A stretch of DNA of 20,159 bases from Balneolaceae bacterium (GCA_007123785.1 SLGL01000004.1:1-20159); one strand, 5' to 3'. Numbered from the stretch's first letter, positions 1 through 8,440 are shown. Made by a program: numbers and translations. The notes: generated by a model not told the origin, from the sequence alone.

Positions 1-1119
1 CGCCACTTGGAAGATTTGAGAACCGTTTCAGGTCCGAAACTTCTACATATTGTAACTATAAAAGGAAAAGGCTTCGTCCCTGCCGAACGCGAACAGACCA
101 AATGGCACGCTCAAAGCAGCCCGTTCGATAAAATTACCGGCAAGTCGCTCGCCCAGCCCAACAGCGAGAATAAGCAACCTTCAAAATACCAGGATGTGTT
201 TGGTGAAGCACTTGTTGAACTGGCTGCCAAAAACGAAGATATCGTGGCAATAACACCCGCCATGCCGAGCGGTTCCAGCCTATGGCCGATGATGAAAACT
301 TTCCCCGACCGCGCTTTCGATGTTGGTATTGCAGAACAACACGCTGTTACTTTTGCCGCCGGACTTGCCACACAGGGCAAAAAAGTATTCGCTGCGCTCT
401 ATTCCACATTTTTACAGCGGGCATACGACCAGGTTATTCACGATGTGGCCATTCAAAAGCTGCCGGTTGTTTTTTGTATCGACCGGGCAGGTCTTGTGGG
501 TGCCGATGGGCCAACTCATCACGGACTTTATGATATTTCTTATCTCAGAGCTGTCCCCAATATGATCGTCTCTTCACCCATGAACGAACAGGAGCTCAGG
601 GACATGCTCTTCACAGCCTCCGAATATAATGATACTGCCTGGGCAGTACGTTATCCGCGTGGCCGTTCAACTGGTATGAACATCCGAAAAGATTTTCATA
701 AAACAGTAATTGGGAAAGGACGCGTCATCCGGGAAGGTGAAAAACTTGCAATACTCAGCTTTGGACCGATCGGTAACTATGTCGTGGAAGCTGCAGAAGT
801 ACTCGAAAAGGAGGGGCTGGAAATCGGTCACTTCGATATGAGGTTTGCCAAACCTCTTGATACAGCGATGATTGATCACGTACTGGCCGGTTACGATTCG
901 GTCATTACTCTGGAAGATGGTACCAAACTTGGAGGTTTTGGGTCAGCTGTAGCCGAGTATGTGGCCGAAAAAGGCGCCGGAATTCCGGTAATAATTATGG
1001 GTGTGCCCGACACCATCGTGGAGCACGGCACCCAGCGCGAACTGCACGATGAAGTGGGTATTGGACCGGACGGAATTATCTCTCAAGCAAGAAAATTACT
1101 CGGCGTTACAGTAAAATAA
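1..1119 (+). CDS. dxs: 1-deoxy-D-xylulose-5-phosphate synthase, C-terminal part (5' truncated by window edge)
   Basis: DXS joins pyruvate and glyceraldehyde 3-phosphate with thiamine diphosphate to make DXP, the first step of the cytosolic MEP isoprenoid pathway. The open frame runs in from base 1 with no start, leaving about 372 of the usual ~630 residues: the end of the first domain, the central pyrimidine-binding domain and the C-terminal transketolase domain. The motif GIAEQHAVTFAAG (near bases 325-363) carries the Glu that activates thiamine in this family. The following stretch with DRAGLVGADGPTHHG is diagnostic of DXS rather than other transketolases. The C-terminal domain with its SFGPIGNYV and EDGTKLGGFGSAV segments is complete and ends at TAA. 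The TTG near base 7 is an internal codon, not the start. No terminator is obvious downstream, where it faces mog. The identification is very secure. Confidence 0.97.
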   Translation, partial: RHLEDLRTVSGPKLLHIVTIKGKGFVPAEREQTKWHAQSSPFDKITGKSLAQPNSENKQPSKYQDVFGEALVELAAKNEDIVAITPAMPSGSSLWPMMKTFPDRAFDVGIAEQHAVTFAAGLATQGKKVFAALYSTFLQRAYDQVIHDVAIQKLPVVFCIDRAGLVGADGPTHHGLYDISYLRAVPNMIVSSPMNEQELRDMLFTASEYNDTAWAVRYPRGRSTGMNIRKDFHKTVIGKGRVIREGEKLAILSFGPIGNYVVEAAEVLEKEGLEIGHFDMRFAKPLDTAMIDHVLAGYDSVITLEDGTKLGGFGSAVAEYVAEKGAGIPVIIMGVPDTIVEHGTQRELHDEVGIGPDGIISQARKLLGVTVK

Positions 1120-1280
1120 GCTTCTGCTGCCCGGATATCACCAGGAGATTTTAATCTTATCTTCTACTTGGTCAGGGGTATATGTCGCAGAATTACAAAA
1201 CGGGTAATTTGATAAACCCTAGCTTGGGTCATAAAGTATTATGTATATAACCCAGATACCTCATCAAGACAAAGATAATA

Positions 1281-1811
1281 TTATTTTCCTGGTGGTCGAA
1301 AGGCGTTGTTGCCCTTATCTGTGAACTCCATCCTCGGTGCTCCGATCAAATCCAGGCAGTAGGGAATAGCGGGATAAACAGCTCCGAGGCATTCTGCTAT
1401 CGCTTTTGGCTTGCCTGGAAGATTAATAATCAATGATTTATTACGAATTCCCGCTGTCTGAGCTGAAAGAATAGCCGTGGGGACAAACTGAAGTGACACT
1501 CTGCGCATCTCTTCTCCGAATCCCGGGAGAATTTTGTCGCACACATCTTCCGTAACCTGCGGAGTAATATCCCGCGGGGCAGGTCCAGTACCACCTGTCG
1601 TACAGATCAACCCGGTTTCAAGATCACTTAATTCAATCAAAATTTTGCGCAGCTTGTCCCTTTCATCTGGAATCACTTCATATCTCCACTCAATGAGATT
1701 CTTTATTCGCTCGCTGAAATATTTTTTGATCTCCGGGCCGGAACGGTCTTCATACTCACCCCGGCTGGCACGGTCAGACAGTGTGATAATTCCGATTGTT
1801 ACTGTATCCAT
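1281..1811 (-). CDS. mog: MogA-type molybdopterin adenylyltransferase
   Basis: MogA adenylylates molybdopterin before molybdate insertion, a late cytoplasmic step of molybdenum cofactor synthesis. The 176 residues cover the whole MoCF-binding domain; E. coli MogA is ~195 residues. The signature TTGGTGPAPRDITPQ (residues 71-85) contains the conserved acidic residue (D81). The later LPGFGEEMRRVS, FVPTAILSAQTAG and LPGKPKAI segments fit MogA better than the shorter MoaB proteins, although MoaB-type naming is possible. The ATG at 1809-1811 has no clear Shine-Dalgarno sequence. It is divergent from the MoeB-rhodanese gene across 92 bases, so both cofactor genes probably share a promoter region. 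The gene implies that the cell uses molybdoenzymes, none of which is in this window. Confidence 0.92.
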   Translation of the reverse strand: MDTVTIGIITLSDRASRGEYEDRSGPEIKKYFSERIKNLIEWRYEVIPDERDKLRKILIELSDLETGLICTTGGTGPAPRDITPQVTEDVCDKILPGFGEEMRRVSLQFVPTAILSAQTAGIRNKSLIINLPGKPKAIAECLGAVYPAIPYCLDLIGAPRMEFTDKGNNAFRPPGK

Positions 1812-1903
1812 TCTCTTAAGGCTGTTATATTTTGGTTGATGTTTTTACTACTGAAGATAACAAAATGTGCCTGGTCTGATAAGAAGATTCCAGGTACGAA
1901 ACC

Positions 1904-3052
1904 ATGCTGTGTATGAAAACCGCAAAATCATCCCAACAAATACCTGCTTACTCACGATATAGACGCCAAATCAGACTACCGGAAATTGGTCTGGAAGGTC
2001 AGGAAAAATTACGATCGGCATCAGTTTTGGTAGTCGGAGCAGGCGGCCTGGGATGCCCGGCACTTCTCTATCTTATAGCTGCAGGAATTGGAAAGATCGG
2101 TATTGTGGACGGTGACAGAGTAGAGCTGTGCAACCTGCACAGGCAAGTGCTTTTCAGTGAAAAAGATGTGGGAGAACTAAAATCGGAAATCGCTTCCCGT
2201 AAACTCAAAAACCGCAACAGTGATGTGAAAGTAACGTCTCACAATTTCTGGCTTTCGAATGATAATATAATGGAGACACTTGCCGGATATGACATTGTGA
2301 TCGACGGCACCGACAATTTCCCAACGCGCTATCTAATCAATGATGCTTGTATATTCATGGAGAAGCCATTTGTGTACGGATCTGTGTACCGGTTTGAAGG
2401 GCAGCTATCACTCTTTAATGATGAACAGCCCGATGGCACACGCGGTCCAAATTATCGTGATCTTTTTCCGGAACCACCGCCAGCCGAACTGGTACCAGAC
2501 TGCTCGGATGCCGGTGTGATGGGTGTGCTTCCCGGTATCATCGGCACTATGCAGGCCAACGAAGTAATCAAGTGGATTACAGGAATGGACGGACTGATGA
2601 ACGGCAGGCTACTGATCTTTGATGCGGTTCAAAGTGAAAGCCAGCTAGTTTCGATTCCAAAACGCATTGATAACCCCGTTACAGGTGAAAATCCATCTAT
2701 CACCCGGCTAATTGATTACGAGCAATTTTGCAATCCCGCAAATGGTGACGGTGTGGATGAAATTTCCACGAAAGAGTTGAAAAACTGGATAAAGACAGGG
2801 AAAGATTTCCGTCTGATTGATGTGAGGCAGCCCGAAGAGTTCGAAGTCTCTCATCTTGGCGGGGAATTGATACCACTGGAACAAATTGATTATATTGCAG
2901 AAAGTATCAGATCGGATCAACCTGTGGTATTCTATTGCCGCACAGGCCGCCGAAGTGCGGAAGCCATCCGTAAACTAAATCCACACGTGAAATTTAACAA
3001 CCTCTACAATCTGAAAGGCGGCATGGAAAGCTGGAAGCGAATGAGTGATTAA
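1904..3052 (+). CDS. moeZ: MoeB/ThiF-type adenylyltransferase with C-terminal rhodanese domain (MoeZ-like), zinc cysteines missing
   Basis: Proteins of this type adenylylate the C-terminal Gly-Gly of a ubiquitin-like sulfur carrier (MoaD, ThiS, CysO) and pass it a persulfide sulfur. The 382 residues hold an E1-like ATP-binding domain (about 16-265) with VVGAGGLG (43-50), DGDRVELCNLHRQ (69-81, arginine finger R80) and DGTDNF (134-139). The conserved cysteine is in VPDCSDAGVMG (C200). The rhodanese domain (about 285-380) has the loop CRTGRRS with active C345. The four cysteines that bind structural zinc in MoeB are absent: NYRD at 183-186 where CYRC is usual, and NPVTGENP at 257-264 where CPVCGENP is usual. 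Start ATG 1904 is used; ATG 1913 is an equally possible start three codons in. No clear Shine-Dalgarno. Being divergent from mog supports a role in molybdopterin sulfuration, but thiamine or other sulfur carriers cannot be excluded. Confidence 0.93.
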   Translation: MLCMKTAKSSQQIPAYSRYRRQIRLPEIGLEGQEKLRSASVLVVGAGGLGCPALLYLIAAGIGKIGIVDGDRVELCNLHRQVLFSEKDVGELKSEIASRKLKNRNSDVKVTSHNFWLSNDNIMETLAGYDIVIDGTDNFPTRYLINDACIFMEKPFVYGSVYRFEGQLSLFNDEQPDGTRGPNYRDLFPEPPPAELVPDCSDAGVMGVLPGIIGTMQANEVIKWITGMDGLMNGRLLIFDAVQSESQLVSIPKRIDNPVTGENPSITRLIDYEQFCNPANGDGVDEISTKELKNWIKTGKDFRLIDVRQPEEFEVSHLGGELIPLEQIDYIAESIRSDQPVVFYCRTGRRSAEAIRKLNPHVKFNNLYNLKGGMESWKRMSD

Positions 3053-3295
3053 AGGTTTTAAATCCCGACAGGAGGTTTTTGTTTATGTTGATCACTGTTG
3101 GATAAAAATTTGCAATTTGCAATTTCACACTCGATTACATTCGCAGATCGATTTGATACCATTAAAGTGGGTCTGTCCCGCTCTGATACATTTTTTGTTC
3201 ACCACACAAGTCTACATTAAACCACATTTATTGATACATGCTTTTATCGTCTCAATGATAAAACATCGGGTAAAACTATCAGACCTGACTCGACA

Positions 3296-4312
3296 CTATT
3301 CATCTACCCAAATCCGGACTACACGGTGTCCGTGAGAATTGAGTGAGGCCCTATACATACCAGCCGTGTTCATCTGCATGGAGATATTGCCTGCTGCATC
3401 CACTCCGATGAATCCCGCATCTCCAGGATCAAGCCGTTCGGTGAGTACAAAACTCATTGCGTTTTCGAGCGATTCATTATTAAATTCCATATAGTTTGCA
3501 ATAGTGTTGGCTGAAACATTTCTCATAATCTGTTCGCCCCATCCAGTCGCAGAAATAGCAGCCACATGATTTGCAAAAGTTCCAGAACCAATGATCGGCA
3601 CATCCCCCACACGTCCAAACTGTTTGTTGGTCATGCCCCCTGTTGAGGTAGCTGCAGCCAGGTTACCTTTGCGATCCATTGCCACAGCTCCCACAGTTCC
3701 GTATTTATGGTTTTTGTCATCGATGTCTGAAGATCTATTCAGTCTTGTATCTTCCTGTGTTCGCTGCCATTGTTGGTAGCGACGTTCAGTGTGAAAATAA
3801 TCATTTTCAACCCGTTCCACATTCGTCTGATTGGCAAACTCCTCGGCCCCTTCACCTGAGAAGAAAATATGACGAGACTCCTCCATGACTATCCTCGCCA
3901 GTGAAACAGGATTTTTTACCGTGGTAAGACCGGTCAATGCGCCCGCAGTCAGGGTGCTTCCATCCATAATGGCTGCATCCAGCTCGTGCTTTCCTTCACT
4001 GGTAAAGACCGATCCTTTCCCTGCATTAAAAAGCGGATTGTCTTCCAGATTACGAACCACCTGCTCCACAGCGTCCAGGGCAGTGCCGCCATCACGAAGC
4101 ACTGCTTCACCCACTTCAAGGGCTTCATTTAGCCCGCTGTAGTACTGTTCCTTTAGTGTGTCGGGTATATCTCTTGAAATGGTGCCCGCTCCCCCGTGCA
4201 ATGCAATGGCCCACTCGGTTTGGCTCATTATCAATTCCTTCTTGTGATCATTCCGGTCGCTTGCTGAAATTATCACGGCGATGGAAAGTATAATCGATTG
4301 CAAAAGTTTCAT
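3296..4312 (-). CDS. iaaA: Isoaspartyl peptidase/L-asparaginase, Ntn-hydrolase type (IaaA-like)
   Basis: Plant-type asparaginases of this family cleave isoaspartyl dipeptides and L-asparagine after self-cleavage at an internal threonine. Hallmarks are ALHGGAGTI near the N terminus, PLFNAGKGSVF, the HELDAAIMDG stretch and the nucleophile region YGTVGAVA, whose Thr becomes the N terminus of the beta chain. TSTGGM and GRVGDVPIIGSGTFA follow with the substrate-binding Arg and Asp. The length (338 residues from this start) is normal. The start is uncertain. ATG 4312 gives a signal-peptide-like N terminus (K, then a hydrophobic run LLQSIILSIAVIISA). ATG 4333 adds seven residues. ATG 4228 has a good Shine-Dalgarno and yields a cytoplasmic enzyme of 310 residues. 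It lies downstream of the slipin terminator, so it probably has its own promoter. Confidence 0.93.
   Translation of the reverse strand: MKLLQSIILSIAVIISASDRNDHKKELIMSQTEWAIALHGGAGTISRDIPDTLKEQYYSGLNEALEVGEAVLRDGGTALDAVEQVVRNLEDNPLFNAGKGSVFTSEGKHELDAAIMDGSTLTAGALTGLTTVKNPVSLARIVMEESRHIFFSGEGAEEFANQTNVERVENDYFHTERRYQQWQRTQEDTRLNRSSDIDDKNHKYGTVGAVAMDRKGNLAAATSTGGMTNKQFGRVGDVPIIGSGTFANHVAAISATGWGEQIMRNVSANTIANYMEFNNESLENAMSFVLTERLDPGDAGFIGVDAAGNISMQMNTAGMYRASLNSHGHRVVRIWVDE
4236..4240 (-). promoter_or_regulatory. Shine-Dalgarno for an alternative internal start of the isoaspartyl peptidase
   Basis: On the minus strand AAGGA lies seven bases before the in-frame ATG at 4226-4228, which begins MSQTEWAIALHGG just ahead of the conserved domain. 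Most genes in this window lack such a site, so it makes a leaderless cytoplasmic form plausible beside, or instead of, the form with the hydrophobic N terminus. Confidence 0.45.
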
Positions 4313-4354
4313 GACAAAAATTGTTGTTGGCATTCGGATAAAACGAAAATATTA

Positions 4355-4390
4355 AACATCAGGCCACATACAATTTTTACCCCTGATGTT
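4355..4390. repeat. 9-bp perfect inverted repeat upstream of the isoaspartyl peptidase gene
   Basis: AACATCAGG (4355-4363) and CCTGATGTT (4382-4390) are perfect inverted copies separated by 18 bases. The element lies 22-78 bases upstream of the candidate peptidase starts at 4333 and 4312 and just beyond the slipin terminator. The arm spacing would suit a dimeric regulator on one DNA face or a leader RNA stem. It has no T-run and is not a terminator. Confidence 0.45.
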
Positions 4391-4410
4391 ATCAGTTTTT
4401 CCTTTTCTTT

Positions 4411-4450
4411 TTAAAATAAAAAAACCCGATCCAAAGAATGAACCGGGTTT
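4411..4450 (-). terminator. Rho-independent terminator of the slipin gene
   Basis: Read on the minus strand, AAACCCGGTTC and GGATCGGGTTT form an 11-bp stem (four of the inner pairs including two G-T) around the loop ATTCTTT, followed by a T-rich run (TTTTTATTTT). The arms are 4440-4450 and 4422-4432. It starts 25 bases past the slipin stop codon and separates that gene from the isoaspartyl peptidase gene. Confidence 0.85.
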
Positions 4451-4474
4451 GTAAATTTTACACTTGAAACAAGT

Positions 4475-5257
4475 TTACTCTTTTTTCTGATTTTTCGGCC
4501 TGAATGATTCCAGGAAATCCATTGGCAGTGGAACGAAAGTAAAGGTTGAGTTCTCATCACTGAGTTCAACCATCGTTTGCAGATAACGGAGTTGAAGGGC
4601 CGTGGGTGTTTTTTCAATCATTTCACCGGCCTCAACCAGTTTGGCAGCGGCTTCAAATTCACCCTGAGCATTAATAATTTTCGCACGTCTGTCACGCTCA
4701 CTTTCGGCCTGTCGCGCCATGGCACGTTTCATCGATTCGGGCAGAATAACATCTTTAACTTCAACTGAAACCACCTTGATTCCCCATGGGTCAGTGTGTC
4801 TGTCTATAATGTCCTGAATCTGTTTGTTGATTTTATCTCTTTCAGCAAGCAGTTCATCCAGTTCAAACTGTCCCAGCACACTTCTCAGCGTGGTCTGTGC
4901 AAACATAGATGTGGCCGCGATATATCTCTCTACCTGGATTACAGCACGTTCAGCATCCACGACCCGGAAAAAGGTGATTGCATCTACGTTTACTGTTACG
5001 TTGTCTTTGGTGATCACTTCCTGACGCTCCACATTGATGGTGAGTACACGGAGGTCAACCCGTTCCACTTTATCAATGAAAGGAATCAGAATAATAAGTC
5101 CGGGTCCCTTCGTAGCCTGAAATTTACCAAGACGGAATACAACTCCTCGTTCGTATTCCCTCATTATTTTGAACATTTGCGGCAGAAATACCGACAGGAA
5201 AATTACAATTGTAATCACCCATACTAACATGTTGGTTATTGCACCTGGATCGTCCAT
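4475..5257 (-). CDS. Slipin (SPFH/Band 7 stomatin-like membrane protein)
   Basis: Slipins are inner-membrane scaffold proteins that oligomerise into cage-like microdomains and regulate partner proteases. The 260 residues show one N-terminal membrane segment (about 9-28). A Band 7 domain follows (about 30-200), with REYERGVVFRLGKFQ, GPGLIILIPFIDKVERVDLR and the RSVLGQFELDELLAERD stretch, all typical of bacterial/archaeal stomatins such as Pyrococcus PH1511. An Ala/Glu-rich coiled-coil tail (about 195-225) comes next. The start is well marked by AGGAG at 5266-5270, eight bases before ATG. The membrane protease NfeD lies 135 bases upstream on the same strand, the classic stomatin operon partner arrangement. 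The gene ends at a strong terminator. Confidence 0.95.
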   Translation of the reverse strand: MDDPGAITNMLVWVITIVIFLSVFLPQMFKIMREYERGVVFRLGKFQATKGPGLIILIPFIDKVERVDLRVLTINVERQEVITKDNVTVNVDAITFFRVVDAERAVIQVERYIAATSMFAQTTLRSVLGQFELDELLAERDKINKQIQDIIDRHTDPWGIKVVSVEVKDVILPESMKRAMARQAESERDRRAKIINAQGEFEAAAKLVEAGEMIEKTPTALQLRYLQTMVELSDENSTFTFVPLPMDFLESFRPKNQKKE

Positions 5258-5265
5258 AGGCTTTG

Positions 5266-5270
5266 CTCCT
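5266..5270 (-). promoter_or_regulatory. Shine-Dalgarno of the slipin gene
   Basis: AGGAG on the minus strand, eight bases before ATG 5257. It is one of the few strong ribosome sites here and fixes the slipin start. Confidence 0.7.
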
Positions 5271-5392
5271 TATTTTTGATGTTTGGTTATTAAGTCTGTT
5301 TTTGGTCCGATGCAGAGTATGGCACCGGTTTGCTTCACAGGTTATGTAAATAAAATCAGTTTGCCGGTGACATTCATGAAAAACAGTATTTA

Positions 5393-6760
5393 TTATGAAG
5401 CGGTTTTTTCTTCGGAAGCGGCTGCTTCCTCTTTGTTCTGCGGCCTTACAATTGCACGCAGGCCTTTAAATTCAACGATCTGACAGATTTCACCTTCATT
5501 GAGAACACTCTCACTTTCGGCTGTCCAGTATTCCCCGTCGAAAAAGACCCGTCCGTATTGATTCGGTAAAATGGTATCGGTCACCTCAGCGGTTTTGCCC
5601 AGTGTAGATTCAAGCCCTGTCCTTACCGGATTAAATAGTGATTTCACACCATAGGTTACAATCCATGCGAAAAACGCAGCCGTAAGCAGGGTTGCAGGTA
5701 TCAGCCAGTACATAGATATCTGCATCTCATCCGGCAGGTCCTGAAATAACATAAGAGCTCCAAGAAAAAACGCCACGGTTCCACTCGCGATTAATAACCC
5801 AAAAGTTGGTGTAAACGCCTCGGCCACAAAAAGTATAATAGCCAGGCCAATTAAAATAAAGCCCGCGAGATTGATCGGCATCGCGGCAACGCCATATAAT
5901 AACAGAATCAGTGCTATTACACCAGCCACTCCGGGGATAATTCCTCCCGGATTGGTCACTTCACCTATAATTCCGTAAATCGCCACGAGGGTAAGGATCA
6001 GCATCACTTCGGGTCGCAGCAAAAAGCTGAAGAAAATTTCTGCCAGTGTTTGGGGAATCCGCTCGGTGGAAGCGTCCCTCGTATTCAGGATTTTACCTTC
6101 AACTTCCATTCCATCCATCTGTTCAAGCAGGTCCTGAAGGTTATCGGCAATCAGATCGATTACATTTATTTCAAGAGCTTCACGGGAAGTAATTGATGCA
6201 CCGTCTCTTACGGCAGATTTAGCCCACTCAGCATTTCGATCACGCTGCTCTGCGATCGATTCGATAAAACTTTCGGAATAATTGAAAATCTTTTGCTGTG
6301 CCACGGTATCCATTTCCCCGCCTCCCATAGTAACCGGTGATGCGGCACCGATATTGGTTGCCGGTGCCATCGCTGCGATATGAGCAGCCAGGGTAATAAA
6401 AGTTCCTGCACTGCCGGCATTAGCACCTCTCGGTGATACATACACTACGGTGGGATGCTCTGTACCAAGTAAGATCTGCACAATGTCCTGGGTAGAATCG
6501 AGCAGTCCGCCCGGGGTGTCCAGCTCGATTATGAGTGCTTCATCACCGTTTTCGATGGATTTTCGCAGGCTTCTTTCAATATATTGTGTGCTGGTTGGCC
6601 CGATTGCTCCATCCACACGAATCACACTCACGGATGTTGGGCCTTCACTGCGTTCCTGAACGGCAGCGGTATCCTGCACAGCTGTTGTGTCTGAATCCTG
6701 CATTACAAAGGCAGCACCTGTGATAAATAGAATTACTGATATAAGTAAGTTTTTATTCAT
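5393..6760 (-). CDS. nfeD: Long-form NfeD membrane-bound serine protease (stomatin operon partner, ClpP class)
   Basis: Long NfeD proteins combine a ClpP-fold protease, a membrane domain and an OB-fold tail, and cleave hydrophobic segments such as the C-terminal region of the partner stomatin (shown for Pyrococcus PH1510/PH1511). The 455 residues begin with a signal sequence (about 1-20). The protease domain (about 42-215) has NAGSAGTFI with the expected nucleophile S117, and AEWAKSAVRDGAS with the likely general base K181, a Ser-Lys dyad. Four to five hydrophobic helices (about 245-385) follow, including GVAGVIALILLLYGVA, and then the NfeD-C OB-fold domain (about 395-445). It lies upstream of and parallel to the slipin gene, which supports a joint role in membrane quality control. 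No start-site Shine-Dalgarno is visible. Confidence 0.95.
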   Translation of the reverse strand: MNKNLLISVILFITGAAFVMQDSDTTAVQDTAAVQERSEGPTSVSVIRVDGAIGPTSTQYIERSLRKSIENGDEALIIELDTPGGLLDSTQDIVQILLGTEHPTVVYVSPRGANAGSAGTFITLAAHIAAMAPATNIGAASPVTMGGGEMDTVAQQKIFNYSESFIESIAEQRDRNAEWAKSAVRDGASITSREALEINVIDLIADNLQDLLEQMDGMEVEGKILNTRDASTERIPQTLAEIFFSFLLRPEVMLILTLVAIYGIIGEVTNPGGIIPGVAGVIALILLLYGVAAMPINLAGFILIGLAIILFVAEAFTPTFGLLIASGTVAFFLGALMLFQDLPDEMQISMYWLIPATLLTAAFFAWIVTYGVKSLFNPVRTGLESTLGKTAEVTDTILPNQYGRVFFDGEYWTAESESVLNEGEICQIVEFKGLRAIVRPQNKEEAAASEEKTAS

Positions 6761-6949
6761 GATGAAATTTAAAACAAAAAGTGCTTGGGGATTGGTTCCA
6801 TTCTCCCATTCTGTAACGTACGTTTCATTACATCAATATACTTACTTTTTTGCGACAATATGGCTCTCTCTTCGAAGTGATTTGAATGAGTTTCCGGTAT
6901 AATCATAGTTTTGACATCTTATACGTATTATAAAGTAAATCAGAATGGA

Positions 6950-8080
6950 TCAATCCAAAAAATCTCGCCAGTCGCGTCCGCCGGTAATCCACGGAAGATT
7001 GAACCGGGTCATGTACGCATAGCCGTAGGGGTCGCCGCCTTCATACATCAGGTAGATCCAGCCTTCGCTCGGCGTTCCATTCCTTCCAGCAGCCAGAGAT
7101 GAGTATGCGAATCCGCCTTCTTCAATCAGACGTTTCACCGGCCAGGTTTTTCCTCCATCGAAACTGGCCCAAATGGTCCCGGTGTTCCGACCGGATTCAG
7201 AATCAACATTGCTATAAACCAATATATCATGGCCGTCAATATCAAGGCGTACAAGCCCTGCCATTAAACCGTAATCAGTGTCCTGCGGACCGTCTGGGAG
7301 ATCATTCGATACAGAAAGATTATCCCACGTCTGCCCCCCGTCATCACTCCAAGCGATATGCCTCCTTAAAGGAGTTAACCCGTCAGTGGAAAGATGGCGC
7401 CGTGAATTGTAGTAAAGCCGTCCGTCAGACAACTCTTCGATAGCTGCTTCTCCGGTTCCGTTTGCAGGAAAAGGAGCACTGGTTTGCCATGTTTCCCCGC
7501 CGTCATCGCTGTAAATTGCATTTGTGTAGTGCGATTCCCAAAACTCACGATCATTTCCTTCGCCGTATGAACGAGACGGACGTATCAGGCGGCCTGCATA
7601 TTCACCATGTCTGAGTGTGATTCCTCTTTCATTCATATGCATTGAGGGTACGTTTCCTTTTTCATCGGCATGAATAGTTACATCGAAGGGTTCCCATGTT
7701 ACTCCGTGATCAGTACTCCGATAAACGGTTAGGGGAGCGGGAGGATGTCCCTCTTCAACGAATGCCAAAATACTGCCAGAGTTTTTATCAACCGTAACAC
7801 CACCGCCATGGAAACCGGGATCAGCCACAGTGATTACCGGGCCCCAGGTCTCTCCACCATCTTCACTGCGGCGGACCTGATAACTGTTGCTTCCCCATGT
7901 GGCGATCACGCTCCCGTCTGTAGCAACCACCACATTGGGAAACCGTTCACCTGTAAATACCTGCTGAACGTCAAATTCTTCAGATCCATCTCCCCAGTAC
8001 GGGTTTTCCTGCGGACTGCAGGAGACGTTTAATACCAAAGCCAGTGAGAACAGAATTATAGTGCAGAGTATTTTTTTCAT
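6950..8080 (-). CDS. GH33-type exo-alpha-sialidase, putative lipoprotein
   Basis: Sialidases of this class release terminal sialic acid from glycans. The 376 residues start with a lipoprotein-like signal (KK, a hydrophobic run, then NVSC with C21; Asn at -3 is unusual for a lipobox), so the protein is probably an outer-surface or periplasmic lipoprotein. Five Asp-box repeats are visible: SEDGGETW, STDHGVTW, SDDGGETW, SDDGGQTW and SFDGGKTW. Catalytic-type residues also fit: R46 in ERFPNVV (the FRIP position), E211-E216 with R227 in GEAAIEELSDGRLYYNSR, R298 in SESGRNTGT and the nucleophile-type Y326 in FAYSSLAAG. No sialic acid uptake or catabolism genes are nearby, so the substrate is open. 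A related BNR hydrolase is the alternative. No Shine-Dalgarno precedes ATG 8080. Confidence 0.85.
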   Translation of the reverse strand: MKKILCTIILFSLALVLNVSCSPQENPYWGDGSEEFDVQQVFTGERFPNVVVATDGSVIATWGSNSYQVRRSEDGGETWGPVITVADPGFHGGGVTVDKNSGSILAFVEEGHPPAPLTVYRSTDHGVTWEPFDVTIHADEKGNVPSMHMNERGITLRHGEYAGRLIRPSRSYGEGNDREFWESHYTNAIYSDDGGETWQTSAPFPANGTGEAAIEELSDGRLYYNSRRHLSTDGLTPLRRHIAWSDDGGQTWDNLSVSNDLPDGPQDTDYGLMAGLVRLDIDGHDILVYSNVDSESGRNTGTIWASFDGGKTWPVKRLIEEGGFAYSSLAAGRNGTPSEGWIYLMYEGGDPYGYAYMTRFNLPWITGGRDWRDFLD

Positions 8081-8440
8081 CAGGACTTTTATTTATAACT
8101 GTTTGGTCAGGCAGTTTTATTTGAATTTTTATGCCAGATTTCAAATGGCCAAAGTATGGAACCAATCTGAAAATAGCAGAAATGAATACAATGAATTTTA
8201 TAAATATTTGACCTTCTGCAAATGCAGTAGAAAACAAGTTTATTTTGTTATTTATAAATAAACCGTATCTCCTCATATCTGAAATGGTAATAAGGTACAG
8301 TACATTACCACTTCGTGTCTTGTCAACCTAACTAACTTGTAATAAAATTTTCAGGAAAACTCCTCTGCAAGAACCGATTGCTCAAGCCGGCCAAATGCGC
8401 TATCTTATTAAGCTGAAAATTATTAATAAAAAACTGTTTT
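8081..8440. other. Intergenic region between the sialidase and yajC
   Basis: This AT-rich 360-base stretch separates divergent genes and should hold promoters for the sialidase (leftward) and yajC (rightward). I see no exact TAnnTTTG element or terminator-like stem. The only coding-like signal is the short minus-strand HTH-like segment next to yajC, listed separately. Confidence 0.6.
8332..8430 (-). pseudogene. Possible remnant of an AraC-type helix-turn-helix coding region
   Basis: On the minus strand the frame ending at TAG 8332 reads LNKIAHLAGLSNRFLQRSF, close to the pattern of an AraC/XylS helix-turn-helix (Ala-x-x-x-Gly-hydrophobic-Ser, then Arg-x-hydrophobic-x-Arg-x-Phe). Upstream of it the frame runs into the antisense of yajC and has no credible N-terminal domain or start, so an intact gene is excluded. 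It may be a decayed regulator tail or chance similarity over about 22 residues. Confidence 0.25.

Noticed and set aside
3045..3335. 96-codon plus-strand frame after the MoeB-rhodanese gene
   Set aside because: Composition is not protein-like, it shows no family likeness and overlaps the 3' end of the isoaspartyl peptidase on the other strand.
4796..5227. 143-codon plus-strand frame antisense to the slipin gene
   Set aside because: It is the shadow of a conserved slipin, with no ribosome site or recognisable domain.
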